From contig JASJOS010000022.1 of NCBI GenBank assembly GCA_030068525.1, forward strand, positions 1 to 64,000: a DNA stretch of 64,000 bases. Direction: 5' to 3'. This document shows positions 8,882 to 17,840 of the stretch, piece by piece (within the stretch, counting starts at the first letter, position 1; every line of letters starts with the position of its first letter). Both the position numbers and the translations under genes were made by a program. Source of the DNA: Xanthocytophaga flava (lineage in GTDB: Bacteria > Bacteroidota > Bacteroidia > Cytophagales > 172606-1). The notes below the pieces were generated by a model. The model saw only the letters and a list, made by a program, of their open reading frames with translations, made no database searches and was not told where the DNA came from.

Positions 8882-10972
8882 CTACTCTTCATCAGCACCA
8901 TGTATAAGCTGAGCATACTTTATGACCTTATATACTTGCCCATCCAGATCAAACACAGGACTATAACTACCTTTTATCCATATTTTCTTTCCACTTCGGG
9001 TTACACGTTCAAAATTACCACTAATTGCTTCTCCCAAACGTAACTTTTTCCAAAATTGCTCATACTCATGAGTATCTAGCTGTTCTTTATCCACAAATAG
9101 TGAGTGGTGTTTGTGCAAAATAGCTGTAAGATCATATTCCATCAATTTCAGAAAATTATCATTAGCCGTCAGCACTTCTCCATTTGTAGTAAACTCAATA
9201 ACAGCAAATGCTTTGTCAATAGCCTGGAGTTGCCCCTGCATATCCAAAGAGGCCTTTTTATGGTGCGTAACGTCCTGTGCAAACTTAATTATTTTAGTTA
9301 CCTTTCCCTGATCTGTGACAGGGGTATAACTAGCATGTAGCCACACTTTATTTTTATTTTTTGTTAGCCGGGCAAATTCTCCTATCTGAGGTATACCTTG
9401 AGTGAGTTCCTTCCAAAACTGGGCATAGGCCTCCGAATTCCTATAAATAGCATCTACAAATAGGCTATGATGCTTTCCTTTGATGTCTTCCAGTGAAAAA
9501 CCCATTAGATCCAGAAAGCTGGAATTAGCATCCAGTATAGTACCATTCCTGTCAAACTCAATGGTGGCCATTGTGCGGTTCACAGATGAGAGAATACCTT
9601 CCAGCTCACGAGATTGCTGAATATCAATCAGGGAACCAGCGATTCTAAGAGGACGCCCATTATTATCCCGCAAGGTATTTCCGACGGCTCTGAACCACTT
9701 AAAATTTCCATTATGCAGTTTTAACTGATATTCCACATCATACGGTGTCTGTCCACTGAAATCAAGCAAGTGTGCAGAAAAGGCAGCCAACGTTCTTTCT
9801 TTGTGATCCGGATGCAATAGATTAGACCACGAATCCAGACGATTTGGGAAATCGTGCTCATTTGTATAACCCAACATATGACGGAATTTATCTGTCCACT
9901 GAAAAGGGGTGCTATCTGTAAATTCCAGGTTAACAGGAACCACCATATCCCAAAGTCCCTCTGTAGTAGTGCGGGCAGCCAGATCAAACCGCTGAAGAAG
10001 GTCATTGACTTGCGCCTGCCGACGTAACATCTCTTCCTGAGTAGCCTCCATCTCTTCCAGATTCTGACGTAATTCCTCTTCCTGGGCCCGGAGGCTTTCT
10101 GCTTGCTGCTGTGACATGTCCAGCAATTTCTGTGTCATACTTGTCACAGTTGCATTTGCAATTGTTGAAGCAATACTCTCTCCCAGCTTTTCAAGAAATT
10201 CAATCTGATAAGATTCAAACTTTGAAAAAGAAGCCAGCTCAATTATACCATGTACTTTATCATCTAACTTAAGCGGAACAATAAGAATGCAGCGGGGAGT
10301 AGCCTCACCTAAACCAGAGCTAATATTTACATAATTCTGAGGGATCTCTGTCATATAGATTGTGTCTCCCTCAAGGAAACATTGCCCCACAAGTCCCTCA
10401 CCTGCACTCATTGTTTTGGTAAGAAATTTTTTGCGGTTATAGGCATAACATGCGACCATTTCCAGGCTGATATTGCTTCTACCTAGTCTGTTGCCACTGT
10501 TTCCCTTTTGCTGTTGTAATTGTCCTGTTCTCTCCTTTGTCTCATTGGCCATAACTACTACTTCTTTCTCCATTCCGTCTTCTCTAACCACAAACAATCC
10601 TCCTTGATTAGCTTTCAGGTATTTAATGATAGAAGCCAAAATCTGATCATAGAGTTGTTGTATATCTGTATGGTGTGAACGCAAAATATCTACAAACTGT
10701 GCCAACCCTTCAGTAATCCAGGTGCGTTGTGCTTCTTTTTCTGCCATTGCCTTCATATGATCACGCATTTGCAACAATGCCTCAGCAAGTGAGTTCTCTG
10801 AAGTGGCTGTATTCTCTGTGTTACTCCAACCAGGATAGCCTTCCATCAAATTACCTTCCTGGATAGCTTTGATAAACGTACGGGCATTTTCAATATCAGT
10901 AAGGGTTTTCTGAAAAGACTCATGAGTCTGAGTCGCTTTTCGCCATTGAGCTAATGTAGAAATTCTGAACAT
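8882..10972 (-). CDS. GAF and triple-PAS sensor protein without an output domain
   Basis: 696 residues, no membrane segment. The N-terminal 120 residues are helical. A GAF domain spans about 135-275, with the pattern GEGLVGQCFLEGDTIYMTEIP typical of Bacteroidota GAF proteins. A coiled coil follows (about 280-340; Q/E-rich, with M-E-A-T-Q-E-E-M-L-R-R). PAS1 (about 345-455) is of the PAS_3 type; PAS2 and PAS3 (about 460-575 and 580-690) are close relatives sharing K-H-H-S-L-F-V-D and ending in K-I-I-K-F-A-Q / K-V-I-K-Y-A-Q. No histidine-kinase, GGDEF, methyl-accepting or DNA-binding domain is present; the chain stops nine residues after PAS3. It probably senses a small molecule or redox state and acts by protein contact. 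Confidence 0.85.
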   Translation of the reverse strand: MFRISTLAQWRKATQTHESFQKTLTDIENARTFIKAIQEGNLMEGYPGWSNTENTATSENSLAEALLQMRDHMKAMAEKEAQRTWITEGLAQFVDILRSHHTDIQQLYDQILASIIKYLKANQGGLFVVREDGMEKEVVVMANETKERTGQLQQQKGNSGNRLGRSNISLEMVACYAYNRKKFLTKTMSAGEGLVGQCFLEGDTIYMTEIPQNYVNISSGLGEATPRCILIVPLKLDDKVHGIIELASFSKFESYQIEFLEKLGESIASTIANATVTSMTQKLLDMSQQQAESLRAQEEELRQNLEEMEATQEEMLRRQAQVNDLLQRFDLAARTTTEGLWDMVVPVNLEFTDSTPFQWTDKFRHMLGYTNEHDFPNRLDSWSNLLHPDHKERTLAAFSAHLLDFSGQTPYDVEYQLKLHNGNFKWFRAVGNTLRDNNGRPLRIAGSLIDIQQSRELEGILSSVNRTMATIEFDRNGTILDANSSFLDLMGFSLEDIKGKHHSLFVDAIYRNSEAYAQFWKELTQGIPQIGEFARLTKNKNKVWLHASYTPVTDQGKVTKIIKFAQDVTHHKKASLDMQGQLQAIDKAFAVIEFTTNGEVLTANDNFLKLMEYDLTAILHKHHSLFVDKEQLDTHEYEQFWKKLRLGEAISGNFERVTRSGKKIWIKGSYSPVFDLDGQVYKVIKYAQLIHGADEE

Positions 10973-11535
10973 AGAGTTTTGCTATTAATTGATTGATACG
11001 ATACAAAATATATCCTTGCTCTTTCTTCAATGCACCTTATCACACATAAACCACCACAACACATAAGTATTATTACTTAGCATAATAGCACATTTTATCA
11101 TTAATTCGTATTGAATAGACGAGGTTTTATGCTTTTCGATAGAGTATTTTATTATGTCGATCAAGACATATTTTTCTATGTTAGATAACCAGAAATCGTA
11201 TGCATGCCAACTATCTGGGTTTCTGTACAATCCATGAAACCATTTAATTAGTCCCATACAGAAAATGGATTTCTGAAACTAACAGGTCTACTGGAAAGTT
11301 TAGGGACATACCCCTGAAATACCCCCTTCACAACCTATAATGCCATTCAGGTACAACTATACCCTTAGGATGTCATTTGTGTAGTCAGGTACCCCATTTA
11401 CAACAGTTGACACACAAGCAGATAGCTTTATATAGCCAGATGGATCAATTTTACATCAACAAACTCAATGTCTTAGCCTTACAACACATGTAAGCACCAT
11501 AACTCTACAAGCTATTTTAACAACTATAAACAACT
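10973..11535. other. Intergenic region with repeated TACCC motifs
   Basis: Apart from the doubtful small frame, this 563-base gap carries four TACCC-containing hexamers at 11309, 11320, 11360 and 11390 upstream of the NHL lipoprotein gene. The 11-mer ACCCCCTTCAC at 11321-11331 recurs at 12973-12983 upstream of the next plus-strand secreted gene. Spacing is irregular; a regulatory role is a guess. Confidence 0.35.
11027..11257 (-). CDS. Possible small protein, doubtful
   Basis: A 76-residue frame from ATG 11257 to a stop at 11027, 54 bases upstream of the PAS-protein start and on the same strand. It is rich in Trp, Tyr, Ile and Lys and has no recognised domain or signal peptide. Length and AT-rich context are compatible with chance. 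It is listed because it is the only open frame in this gap and has a sensible position as a leader gene. Confidence 0.22.
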   Translation of the reverse strand: MGLIKWFHGLYRNPDSWHAYDFWLSNIEKYVLIDIIKYSIEKHKTSSIQYELMIKCAIMLSNNTYVLWWFMCDKVH

Positions 11536-12654
11536 ATGAAAACTTCCTTTATTTGTCTGGGGCTACTCGTTTCTCTGATTACATCTACAAGTTGTACTGA
11601 ACCCAATCCTTCGCCTAGCACAAGTGGAGAAGGAGGACACACATCTCCACCTATTGTTACCATTAAAACAATAGCTGGCAAGGATACCAAACCCGGTTAT
11701 GCAGATGGCACAGGAACCAATTCACAGTTTGACAATCCCTGCCAGATGACAATTGACAAGAATGATAACATTTATATTATTGATCAACTTAAAAGTTACA
11801 TTGGTGGTACAGTAATTCGTAAGCTAGATCCCCAGGGTAATGTCACTACTTTTGCCACAGGATTTGGCGCCATTACAGATATATGTGTAGACCCTCGTGA
11901 TGGAGTAACGCTTTATGCTGTTGATAGCGGAGACAAGTTGGGTGTTCCAAATGGCATATTTCGTATCACCTCTACCGGGCAAGTTACCAGGCTTAGTACC
12001 AGTACTAGAAAGACATATGAAGATGGACCATTGGCTACAGCGAAATTTGATCAACCTGTGGGTATTGTCATGGACAAACAAGGTAATCTTTATATTGCAG
12101 ATGGATTGGAGCGGTGTGTACGCAAAGTAAATCTGACTACAGGAATGGTAAGCACCTTTGCCGGAAAAGTGGACATGAATACTCAAATCTGTAACTATAA
12201 AGATGGAGCAGCCAATGTAGCGGAATTTTGCCGATTTGACGATTTAACAATGGATGACGATGGAAATCTGTATATTCCTGATTGGTTTAATCACCGGATA
12301 CGTAAGATCGCTCCCGATGGAACTGTGTCTACTTACATCGGATTGGGTACAGGGTATGGCAAAGACTGCCCTCTGGAAAAGTCCACAGTATATGAACCAC
12401 ATCGTGTACACTATGATTCCTATAGTAAACAACTATTTGTTGTAGACCAGGCAGGATTACATATCAATATGGTTACTACAAACAACTATGTATTCCGACT
12501 GACTAATCACGTGCTTTCTGCTGACTATGCAGATACGAGTCCAGGTCATTCAAATACCTGTTATGGATTGGTTGTAAACAAAAAAGGAGAGGTAATCTAT
12601 CTGGATAAGTACAATCACTGCATTCGTAAAGCAACCTATGTATGGCCTAATTGA
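11536..12654 (+). CDS. NHL-repeat beta-propeller lipoprotein
   Basis: 372 residues. A lipoprotein leader ends in S-T-S-C with Cys20, followed by a Pro/Ser/Gly-rich linker. The rest is NHL repeats forming a beta-propeller: I-A-G-K-D, G-Y-A-D-G-T-G and Q-F-D-N-P blocks followed by D-x-x-G-N-x-Y-I-x-D strands recur about five times, the last as KKGEVIYLDKYNHCIRKATY. The A-x-F-x-x-P-x-G-I-x-x-D pattern is the same as in Bacteroidota surface NHL proteins that often carry IPT/TIG domains; no IPT/TIG domain is visible here. It probably binds carbohydrate or protein outside the cell. It is monocistronic, with a GC-rich hairpin 42 bases downstream. Confidence 0.82.
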   Translation: MKTSFICLGLLVSLITSTSCTEPNPSPSTSGEGGHTSPPIVTIKTIAGKDTKPGYADGTGTNSQFDNPCQMTIDKNDNIYIIDQLKSYIGGTVIRKLDPQGNVTTFATGFGAITDICVDPRDGVTLYAVDSGDKLGVPNGIFRITSTGQVTRLSTSTRKTYEDGPLATAKFDQPVGIVMDKQGNLYIADGLERCVRKVNLTTGMVSTFAGKVDMNTQICNYKDGAANVAEFCRFDDLTMDDDGNLYIPDWFNHRIRKIAPDGTVSTYIGLGTGYGKDCPLEKSTVYEPHRVHYDSYSKQLFVVDQAGLHINMVTTNNYVFRLTNHVLSADYADTSPGHSNTCYGLVVNKKGEVIYLDKYNHCIRKATYVWPN

Positions 12655-13076
12655 AGTTATTGCTTCATAAACATAAAACTTACTCACTCTTTATTCTTGG
12701 GGGTATAGTCCCCCAAGCCTTTCACCAAAAACCCACACTCATTTTTTGGTTCAGAAGCAAGTCAGAAGTAAAATTCTTGATATTCCCGTTTGAACTACTA
12801 TGGCGACCTTTTCTATTCTCAACTATAATTGAACAAATCCCGGAAGCTACCTGATGCTATTTACCTATTTATCCTCTCCACAGTTTCATTGATCTACAAA
12901 AACACCTCAATTACCGAATACTCAATCACCAGATATCACACACAGGTATATATGAGTACAAATGCATATAACACCCCCTTCACCTCTCTGATAATCTGAC
13001 GATTAATCCCGCTCAGACTCTTGCATTTCAATTAAAACATTTCCCTTTCTATACACGCACACTAGTTATAAAATTC
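12655..13076. other. Intergenic region upstream of the LamG-like gene
   Basis: 422 bases with no convincing gene. It contains the hairpin at 12696-12717 and the ACCCCCTTCAC motif (12973-12983), 93 bases before the next start codon. Otherwise nothing recognised. Confidence 0.45.
12696..12717 (+). terminator. GC-rich hairpin after the NHL gene
   Basis: CTTGGGGG (12696-12703) pairs perfectly with CCCCCAAG (12710-12717) across a 6-nt loop, then CCTTTCACC follows. The stem is strong but the T-run is short, so termination efficiency is uncertain. Confidence 0.5.
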
Positions 13077-15011
13077 ATGAAATCTTTTTTAGTTCTATAC
13101 TTCACATTGGTTGTTAGTTGTTTTGGACATTCAGTGGTTTCGGCACAATCACCCGCAGGCATCTCTGCTAATCTAAATTTATGGCTTAAAGCCAATACAG
13201 GTGTTACCGGAACTACCACTGTTACAAATTGGACAGATAATAGCACACAGACAAATAATGCAACAGGATCTGCACCAGCGCCCTCTTATATCACTACAGG
13301 ATCTACTTTATTTAATTACAATTCATATTTGCAATTTACAGCGGCTTCCTCCCAGATGTTAAGTTTGACAGCTGCCAAAAATCCGCTTGGCTCAGGAACT
13401 CAGGCACGTACATTCTATACAGTTACCTTCCCTTCTTCTGCAGCCGATGAAAACACAGTAATCGGACAAGGTACTAATGCTACCGGAACGACTAATCAGG
13501 GCAGACATCTTCGCTACATAACCAATACCAACCGCCTCATTGTGGATACAGATGGTCGGGTAAGAGGTTCTGCCTCTGCTACTAATAGCAGACCATTTAT
13601 TGCTACATTCTCAGTTGCGGCTTCTGAAACTCAGGCATTAAGTGCATCCACCTTTGGATCAATCAATGGGGTTACAACTTCTATTACTTCCTATAGCAAC
13701 GGTTCTGCCAATAGTAGTATCAACACAGCTAGTACACTGGCGCAGATTGGACACCGCCCTGCCGAAACCAACTATTTTGATGGAAGAATAGCTGAAATAA
13801 TTTCTTATCCGGGCATTCAGCATTCAGCAACACAACGCCAACAAGTGGAATCGTATCTTGCTGTAAAATATGGAATTACAATGACCAACAACTACCTTAA
13901 TTCGGCAAGTAGCACTATATTTACAGTAGCATCGCCCTACAATAATAACATCATTGGCATTGCGCGGGATGATAATAGCAGCCTGCTGCAACGTCAATCT
14001 CACAGCTATGACGATTCTGCACGGGTATACCTTTCTACGTTAACAGCCAATAACATATCCAATGCAGGGGCATTTCTCACTAACAATCAGTACATTCTGA
14101 TGGGAGCTAATACAAGCAGGCTTCGTGCTACGTCTGCGTCTATGTCGGAAATGCCTCTGGGACTATTCTCCAGAATAGGTCGTGAGTGGAAAGTTACGAA
14201 TACAGGTTTTACAGGTACATTTAACTGGGATGTGACGTTAGAGTCTGGCATTGGCGGATTAAACTCAAGCGACTTACGTTTGCTGGTAGATACAGATGGA
14301 AACTTCAGTGATGCTACTACCTACTCTTCACTTAGTGGCCTTACCTTTTCTGTATCTGGCAATACGGTGAGTGTCTCGGGTATTTCTATTACAATGATCC
14401 CAACTGGTACAACACGATTCATTACTCTGGCATCTTCTGCCAGTACTACACCACTACCAGTTGCATGGCTTAACTTTAAAGGATATGCACAAAATGAGGG
14501 AGTTATATTGCAATGGAATGTAGCATCTGAAACTAACAATGCCAAATTCACAGTAGAACGCAGTCTGGACGGGATTCATTATGAAGCTATTGCTACTATT
14601 ACTGGAAAAGGCACTACCAGTCAACAATCACCTTATTCCTATACAGATACCAATCCACTAGTGGCGACTGCGTATTACCGTATTCAACAAACAGATGTTA
14701 CTGGCGAGTCTAGCTATTCTTCTGTCATCTCAATCTCTTACACAACCACAAGACCAGCTACACAATTTACAGTTTTTCCAAATCCTGCTCGTTCTACAGA
14801 TAGTATCTCTTTATCCTTTGAAGAAACAATTCCTGCTTATACAGATTATACAATCTATGACTTCTCTGGACATATTCTTAGCTCTGATAAATTAAAAGCA
14901 TCAGATACAGGTATCTTTATGATGAACACTCAACTGATTAAAGGAATGTATCTGGTTCGCTTAACGGGAGAAGGTGTCGAAAGCAAGTTTCAGAAGCTGG
15001 TTATTGAATAA
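13077..15011 (+). CDS. T9SS-secreted LamG-like protein with type A sorting domain
   Basis: 644 residues. A signal peptide covers 1-24 (cleavage after V-S-A before Q). Residues about 30-270 form a concanavalin/LamG-like domain starting A-N-L-N-L-W-L-K-A-N-T-G-V and ending with the phrase Q-V-E-S-Y-L-A-V-K-Y-G-I-T-M that is characteristic of Bacteroidota proteins of this class. A middle beta-sandwich region follows. From about 460, L-P-V-A-W-L-N-F-K-G opens a fibronectin-like module (Q-W-N-V-A-S-E-T-N-N). The last 80 residues are a T9SS type A tail: F-T-V-F-P-N-P-A, I-Y-D-F-S-G and G-M-Y-L-V-R. It is exported across the outer membrane by T9SS and probably surface-anchored. No catalytic site seen. 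Confidence 0.88.
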   Translation: MKSFLVLYFTLVVSCFGHSVVSAQSPAGISANLNLWLKANTGVTGTTTVTNWTDNSTQTNNATGSAPAPSYITTGSTLFNYNSYLQFTAASSQMLSLTAAKNPLGSGTQARTFYTVTFPSSAADENTVIGQGTNATGTTNQGRHLRYITNTNRLIVDTDGRVRGSASATNSRPFIATFSVAASETQALSASTFGSINGVTTSITSYSNGSANSSINTASTLAQIGHRPAETNYFDGRIAEIISYPGIQHSATQRQQVESYLAVKYGITMTNNYLNSASSTIFTVASPYNNNIIGIARDDNSSLLQRQSHSYDDSARVYLSTLTANNISNAGAFLTNNQYILMGANTSRLRATSASMSEMPLGLFSRIGREWKVTNTGFTGTFNWDVTLESGIGGLNSSDLRLLVDTDGNFSDATTYSSLSGLTFSVSGNTVSVSGISITMIPTGTTRFITLASSASTTPLPVAWLNFKGYAQNEGVILQWNVASETNNAKFTVERSLDGIHYEAIATITGKGTTSQQSPYSYTDTNPLVATAYYRIQQTDVTGESSYSSVISISYTTTRPATQFTVFPNPARSTDSISLSFEETIPAYTDYTIYDFSGHILSSDKLKASDTGIFMMNTQLIKGMYLVRLTGEGVESKFQKLVIE

Positions 15012-15037
15012 CAATTAGAAACAGTATAAAATTAATA

Positions 15038-15085
15038 GTCCAGATTTTGTTATTTGGATATCTATCTGAGTTACAAAACCTGGAC
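15038..15085 (-). terminator. Imperfect inverted repeat between convergent genes
   Basis: GTCCAGATTTTGT (15038-15050) and ACAAAACCTGGAC (15073-15085) pair with one mismatch. On the minus strand a T-rich stretch follows (TATTAATTTTATAC), so it may end the HxlR-headed operon. Long 22-nt loop; tentative. Confidence 0.35.
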
Positions 15086-15198
15086 AAAGCGATTATATAA
15101 AGAGATCAGTTATTGAGTCTAACTTTTATTCCAGAACTTTAGCACTATAAGTATAAATAGGCTAACGAAATCATTGCTGATATGATAAAATATGGATA

Positions 15199-15504
15199 TT
15201 ATTCCTCCTTAAAAGTTATAATGATACCCTCATTTTCAAAAATACTCTCCACAAACTTTAAAAGTTTCTGACGTGGACCTACATGAATTATAAGATAAAC
15301 ACTGCTTCCATTAATTATAAGAATAGCATCTTCACCCCAGATCCTTTGTTTATCTAACTCATTGATTAGTATTTTACATGATAATGACTCCGTATTTATC
15401 TGAAGATCTAGTATTGTATAATAAGGATTTTGCAATTGGAGTTGATAGACTATATCAGACAATTTGCTCTCTTCTGAGAAAATAGCCGTATATTCGAAAG
15501 ACAT
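15199..15504 (-). CDS. Hypothetical protein, last gene of the HxlR operon
   Basis: 101 residues from ATG 15504. It is soluble with no signal peptide and an alternating beta/alpha composition (I-L-I-I-N-G-S-S-V-Y-L-I-I-H-V near the middle and an acidic C-terminus). I do not recognise a family; size and acidity would suit an immunity-type or small regulatory protein, but nothing in the sequence proves this. It begins 26 bases after the end of the frameshifted secreted gene and is co-directional with it and with the HxlR regulator, so the three are probably co-transcribed. Confidence 0.6.
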   Translation of the reverse strand: MSFEYTAIFSEESKLSDIVYQLQLQNPYYTILDLQINTESLSCKILINELDKQRIWGEDAILIINGSSVYLIIHVGPRQKLLKFVESIFENEGIIITFKEE

Positions 15505-15530
15505 ACCTGATAAAAATTATAATATTTCTG

Positions 15531-16224
15531 TTACCACTTGTACTTTGCTATTTTCTTTTTCTTGATAACAACGGGGAACGACTTATCTTCATTTCCATTG
15601 GTGTATTCATATACGTAAAGGTTTGTACCTTTTTGTTCAAGAATCCATGATTCAGGTTTTTGTCTAGAAACTACCAGGTTAACTCCTAGCTCCCAGTTAC
15701 AGGTACAATGAATCTCTATTTAAAATAGCTTCCATTGAGGGATAGTTTCTTTGTTGTAATGCTCCGTTGATCAGGGTAATATTATATATTTCATACCATT
15801 GATCTGAGTAATTATCTATCCCATTCTCTACATACTGTACAAAGGTAGTAACAATACGTGTTGTATCTGTAAACTGTAGTTGTTTATCTATATACCTTAT
15901 AGACCCCAAATTTCGAATTGAATCATTTGATTTTTCTATAATAATATATTCATTAGAAGAGCTTTTTTGAAGGTCAAAGAGATATGTCTCATTGGATTCT
16001 ACTGGAAGAATGATACACTCATCATGAACTGTATCTATATTAATATATAAGTATCTATCAGGACGAGTAGAGCAATCACAGGGTAACTTTGTTGCCAGAC
16101 ATTTGCGATAAGTGGTAGATACCCAGTGTTGTTCAATAGATATTATATTCTTACTGGCCTGAGATACCAGACTCAGGCTAGTAAGAAGGAGAAGTATAGA
16201 AAACTTAATCAAAATTAGTTTCAT
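15531..16224 (-). pseudogene. Secreted protein gene with apparent single-base frameshift
   Basis: ATG 16224 opens a frame with a signal peptide (M-K-L-I-L-I-K-F-S... ending S-Q-A, residues 1-23), reading 175 residues to a stop at 15697. A GTG at 16263 would also be in frame but overlaps the upstream gene. In the next frame, coding-like sequence continues without ATG from about 15699 to a stop at 15531 (N-W-E-L-G-V-N-L-V-V, then Y-V-Y-E-Y-T-N-G, ending K-I-A-K-Y-K-W). The whole interval is 694 bases, so removing one base near CTGTAAC (15696-15702) restores a 230-residue protein. A Cys-rich C-L-A-T-K-L-P-C-D-C-S segment lies after the signal peptide. Family unknown. A sequencing error cannot be excluded. 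Confidence 0.6.
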
Positions 16225-16246
16225 TTTTATACTTGAGTGGTAAAAT

Positions 16247-16654
16247 CTATTCCACCGCTTCACCTGCAGGTACTACATCTCCTGTTCTCATCTGCTTGCG
16301 AATGTTTTCGCGGTGCATCATTCCCCACTCGCTTAGCGCATATAATACATCTCCCAGCGTATCACTATATTCCGTGAGTTCATACTCTACCAGCACGGTT
16401 CCTTCCGTATGAATGTGTCGTTTTACGAAGCCATTCAATTCCAGTTCTTTCAGTTCATTGGAAAGCACACGAGGAGAAATGCCTTTTACAAGTCGCTGTA
16501 ATTCATTGAATCGCAGGTTGCCTTCTGACAATGCCATAATGATACGCAGCTTCCATTTGCCTCCCAGTACATACAAGGCATCTCCGATGGCATTGAGGCG
16601 AGAATAACACTGTGTAGTGTCGTGATGGGCATGTTTTATTTTTCTTGTTTCCAT
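16247..16654 (-). CDS. HxlR-family transcriptional regulator
   Basis: 135 residues. This is a winged-helix DNA-binding protein of the HxlR/MarR-like type: C-Y-S-R-L-N-A-I-G-D-A-L-Y-V-L-G-G-K-W-K at the N-terminus with a conserved Cys17, then L-R-F-N-E-L-Q-R-L-V-K-G-I-S-P-R-V-L as the recognition region and a wing with Y-E-L-T-E-Y. Many HxlR proteins sense electrophiles or oxidants through this N-terminal Cys (for example YodB, known from the family). It is divergent from the DoxX-like gene, with inverted repeats in the 120-bp gap, so it most likely controls that gene and its own operon. It heads a three-gene unit with the frameshifted secreted gene 22 bases downstream. Confidence 0.9.
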   Translation of the reverse strand: METRKIKHAHHDTTQCYSRLNAIGDALYVLGGKWKLRIIMALSEGNLRFNELQRLVKGISPRVLSNELKELELNGFVKRHIHTEGTVLVEYELTEYSDTLGDVLYALSEWGMMHRENIRKQMRTGDVVPAGEAVE

Positions 16655-16683
16655 ATTTTCAAGTTATTCAGTTGTTATTCCAC

Positions 16684-16739
16684 TAACCTAAAGGTTACTA
16701 CTAACCTTTTGTATACTACTTACATTTGGATAGCAAATG
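16684..16739. promoter_or_regulatory. Probable HxlR operator region
   Basis: The gap between the divergent genes holds two inverted repeats: TAACCT-AA-AGGTTA (16684-16697) and CATTTG-GATAG-CAAATG (16723-16739), with a further direct copy of TAACCT at 16702. This arrangement between a regulator and a divergent target is typical for autoregulated HxlR circuits. Binding itself is inferred. Confidence 0.5.
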
Positions 16740-16743
16740 TGCA

Positions 16744-16751
16744 TAATTTTG
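16744..16751 (+). promoter_or_regulatory. Putative -7 element for the DoxX-like gene
   Basis: TAATTTTG fits the Bacteroidota TAnnTTTG consensus and lies 23 bases before the start codon, with a possible -33 TTTG at 16725-16728 (spacer slightly short at 15). It overlaps the edge of the operator-like repeats, so a bound repressor could block it. Confidence 0.35.
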
Positions 16752-16774
16752 CAACATAACAAAAACCCAAGAAC

Positions 16775-17143
16775 ATGAAAATCAGAAAAATTATTACCCT
16801 GGTTGTGACAGCACTAGCGAGTCTGATGGTAATCTCAAGTGGAATTATGAAGTTGACCGGAAGCCAGTATGTTGTAGATGTAATGAATAAAGTAGGTGTA
16901 GGTCAATACATTACATTACTGGGTATTATGGAGATCGCATTTACAGCTTTGTTTATTTATCCTAAAACGATGAAAATCGGCTTTATTTTGCTGACTTGTT
17001 ATTTTGCAGGAGCCATTGCCACCGAACTCTCCCACAATGGTCCGCTTGTCAATGCCATGATGCCTCTGGTACTGGTTTGGATAGCGACATTTTTGAGAGA
17101 CTCATCCGTATTTTTACCTTCTCCAGAACCATCACATTCATAA
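16775..17143 (+). CDS. DoxX-like family membrane protein
   Basis: 122 residues with four predicted membrane helices (about 8-26, 45-64, 70-90 and 93-110). The pattern S-S-G-I-M-K-L-T-G-S near helix 1 and L-G-I-M-E-I in helix 2 is typical of the DoxX_2 group. Members are small inner-membrane proteins linked by some studies to thiol or redox stress; the precise reaction is not known. It is divergent from an HxlR regulator, a very common pairing for this family, which supports a stress-inducible gene. It is followed by a strong terminator at 17288-17320. Confidence 0.85.
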   Translation: MKIRKIITLVVTALASLMVISSGIMKLTGSQYVVDVMNKVGVGQYITLLGIMEIAFTALFIYPKTMKIGFILLTCYFAGAIATELSHNGPLVNAMMPLVLVWIATFLRDSSVFLPSPEPSHS

Positions 17144-17840
17144 ATCACCCAAAGTCAATTATAATGCAAATACTAATGGTGGAATCTCATATCACCGCTG
17201 CCCGGTTTTGTTTGTTTCTACCTGGCTCAAGCAACTAGGCATTCCTGAACACTTGAATACACACATTTAATCTTTGATTTCCAACAAACAAAAGCCGACC
17301 TTATGAAAGTCGGCTTTTGTAGTTTCGTTAACGATTAAATAGAAACCCTCTCTTTTAATAAATCCATATAAATCGATTTAGTATTATTGGTCAGTGCTGC
17401 CATTATTCATGTCGGCAATCAATCTGATTGTATAGTATTCTGTGTCAGTTACTCAGCTCTCTGACTACAAACCACACACAGACATGATGCCTTTTCGTTG
17501 TTTGCAGAAATCAAATACAGAAGTGGTATATAAATGAATATATGAGAGAAAAAAACACAAACAAAAGTAATAAAGTAAACAACTAAAAACAAGGCATACA
17601 ACAAAATGCATCTCCTACTCTACTCATTTGAGAACAAACACAATTCACAAAGCTCTCTCTATCAATAAAAACACTATTATTTAAATATACACTCACATCA
17701 TAAAAAAATAGTCTACCTGAACTATTTTTATACAATCAAAATACAGCTTATTCCATAACAGTATCTGCTATAGCTTTTCAGTTTCGGAATTCTTTTACAT
17801 CAGATTGGGTTACAGTCTATAAAACTAACAAAGACATACT
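17144..17840. other. Long intergenic region
   Basis: About 700 bases. 17150-17272 contains a short coding-like stretch ending W-L-K-Q-L-G-I-P-E-H-L-N-T-H-I before a stop, with no start codon, possibly a decayed 3' gene end. After the terminator at 17288-17320 the sequence is AT-rich with nothing recognised until the monooxygenase start. Confidence 0.4.
17288..17320. terminator. Intrinsic terminator of the DoxX-like gene
   Basis: Perfect 12-bp stem ACAAAAGCCGAC (17288-17299) / GTCGGCTTTTGT (17309-17320) with a 9-nt loop. It ends in a TTTT run on the plus strand and has a similar run on the minus strand. Confidence 0.8.

Noticed and set aside
12651-12854. Plus-strand frame of 67 codons after the NHL gene
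   Set aside because: It starts with TTG inside the previous stop region, spans the terminator hairpin and has no family features.
17150-17272. Coding-like stretch after the DoxX gene
   Set aside because: No start codon and no recognised family; could be a decayed gene end but too short to support as a feature of its own.
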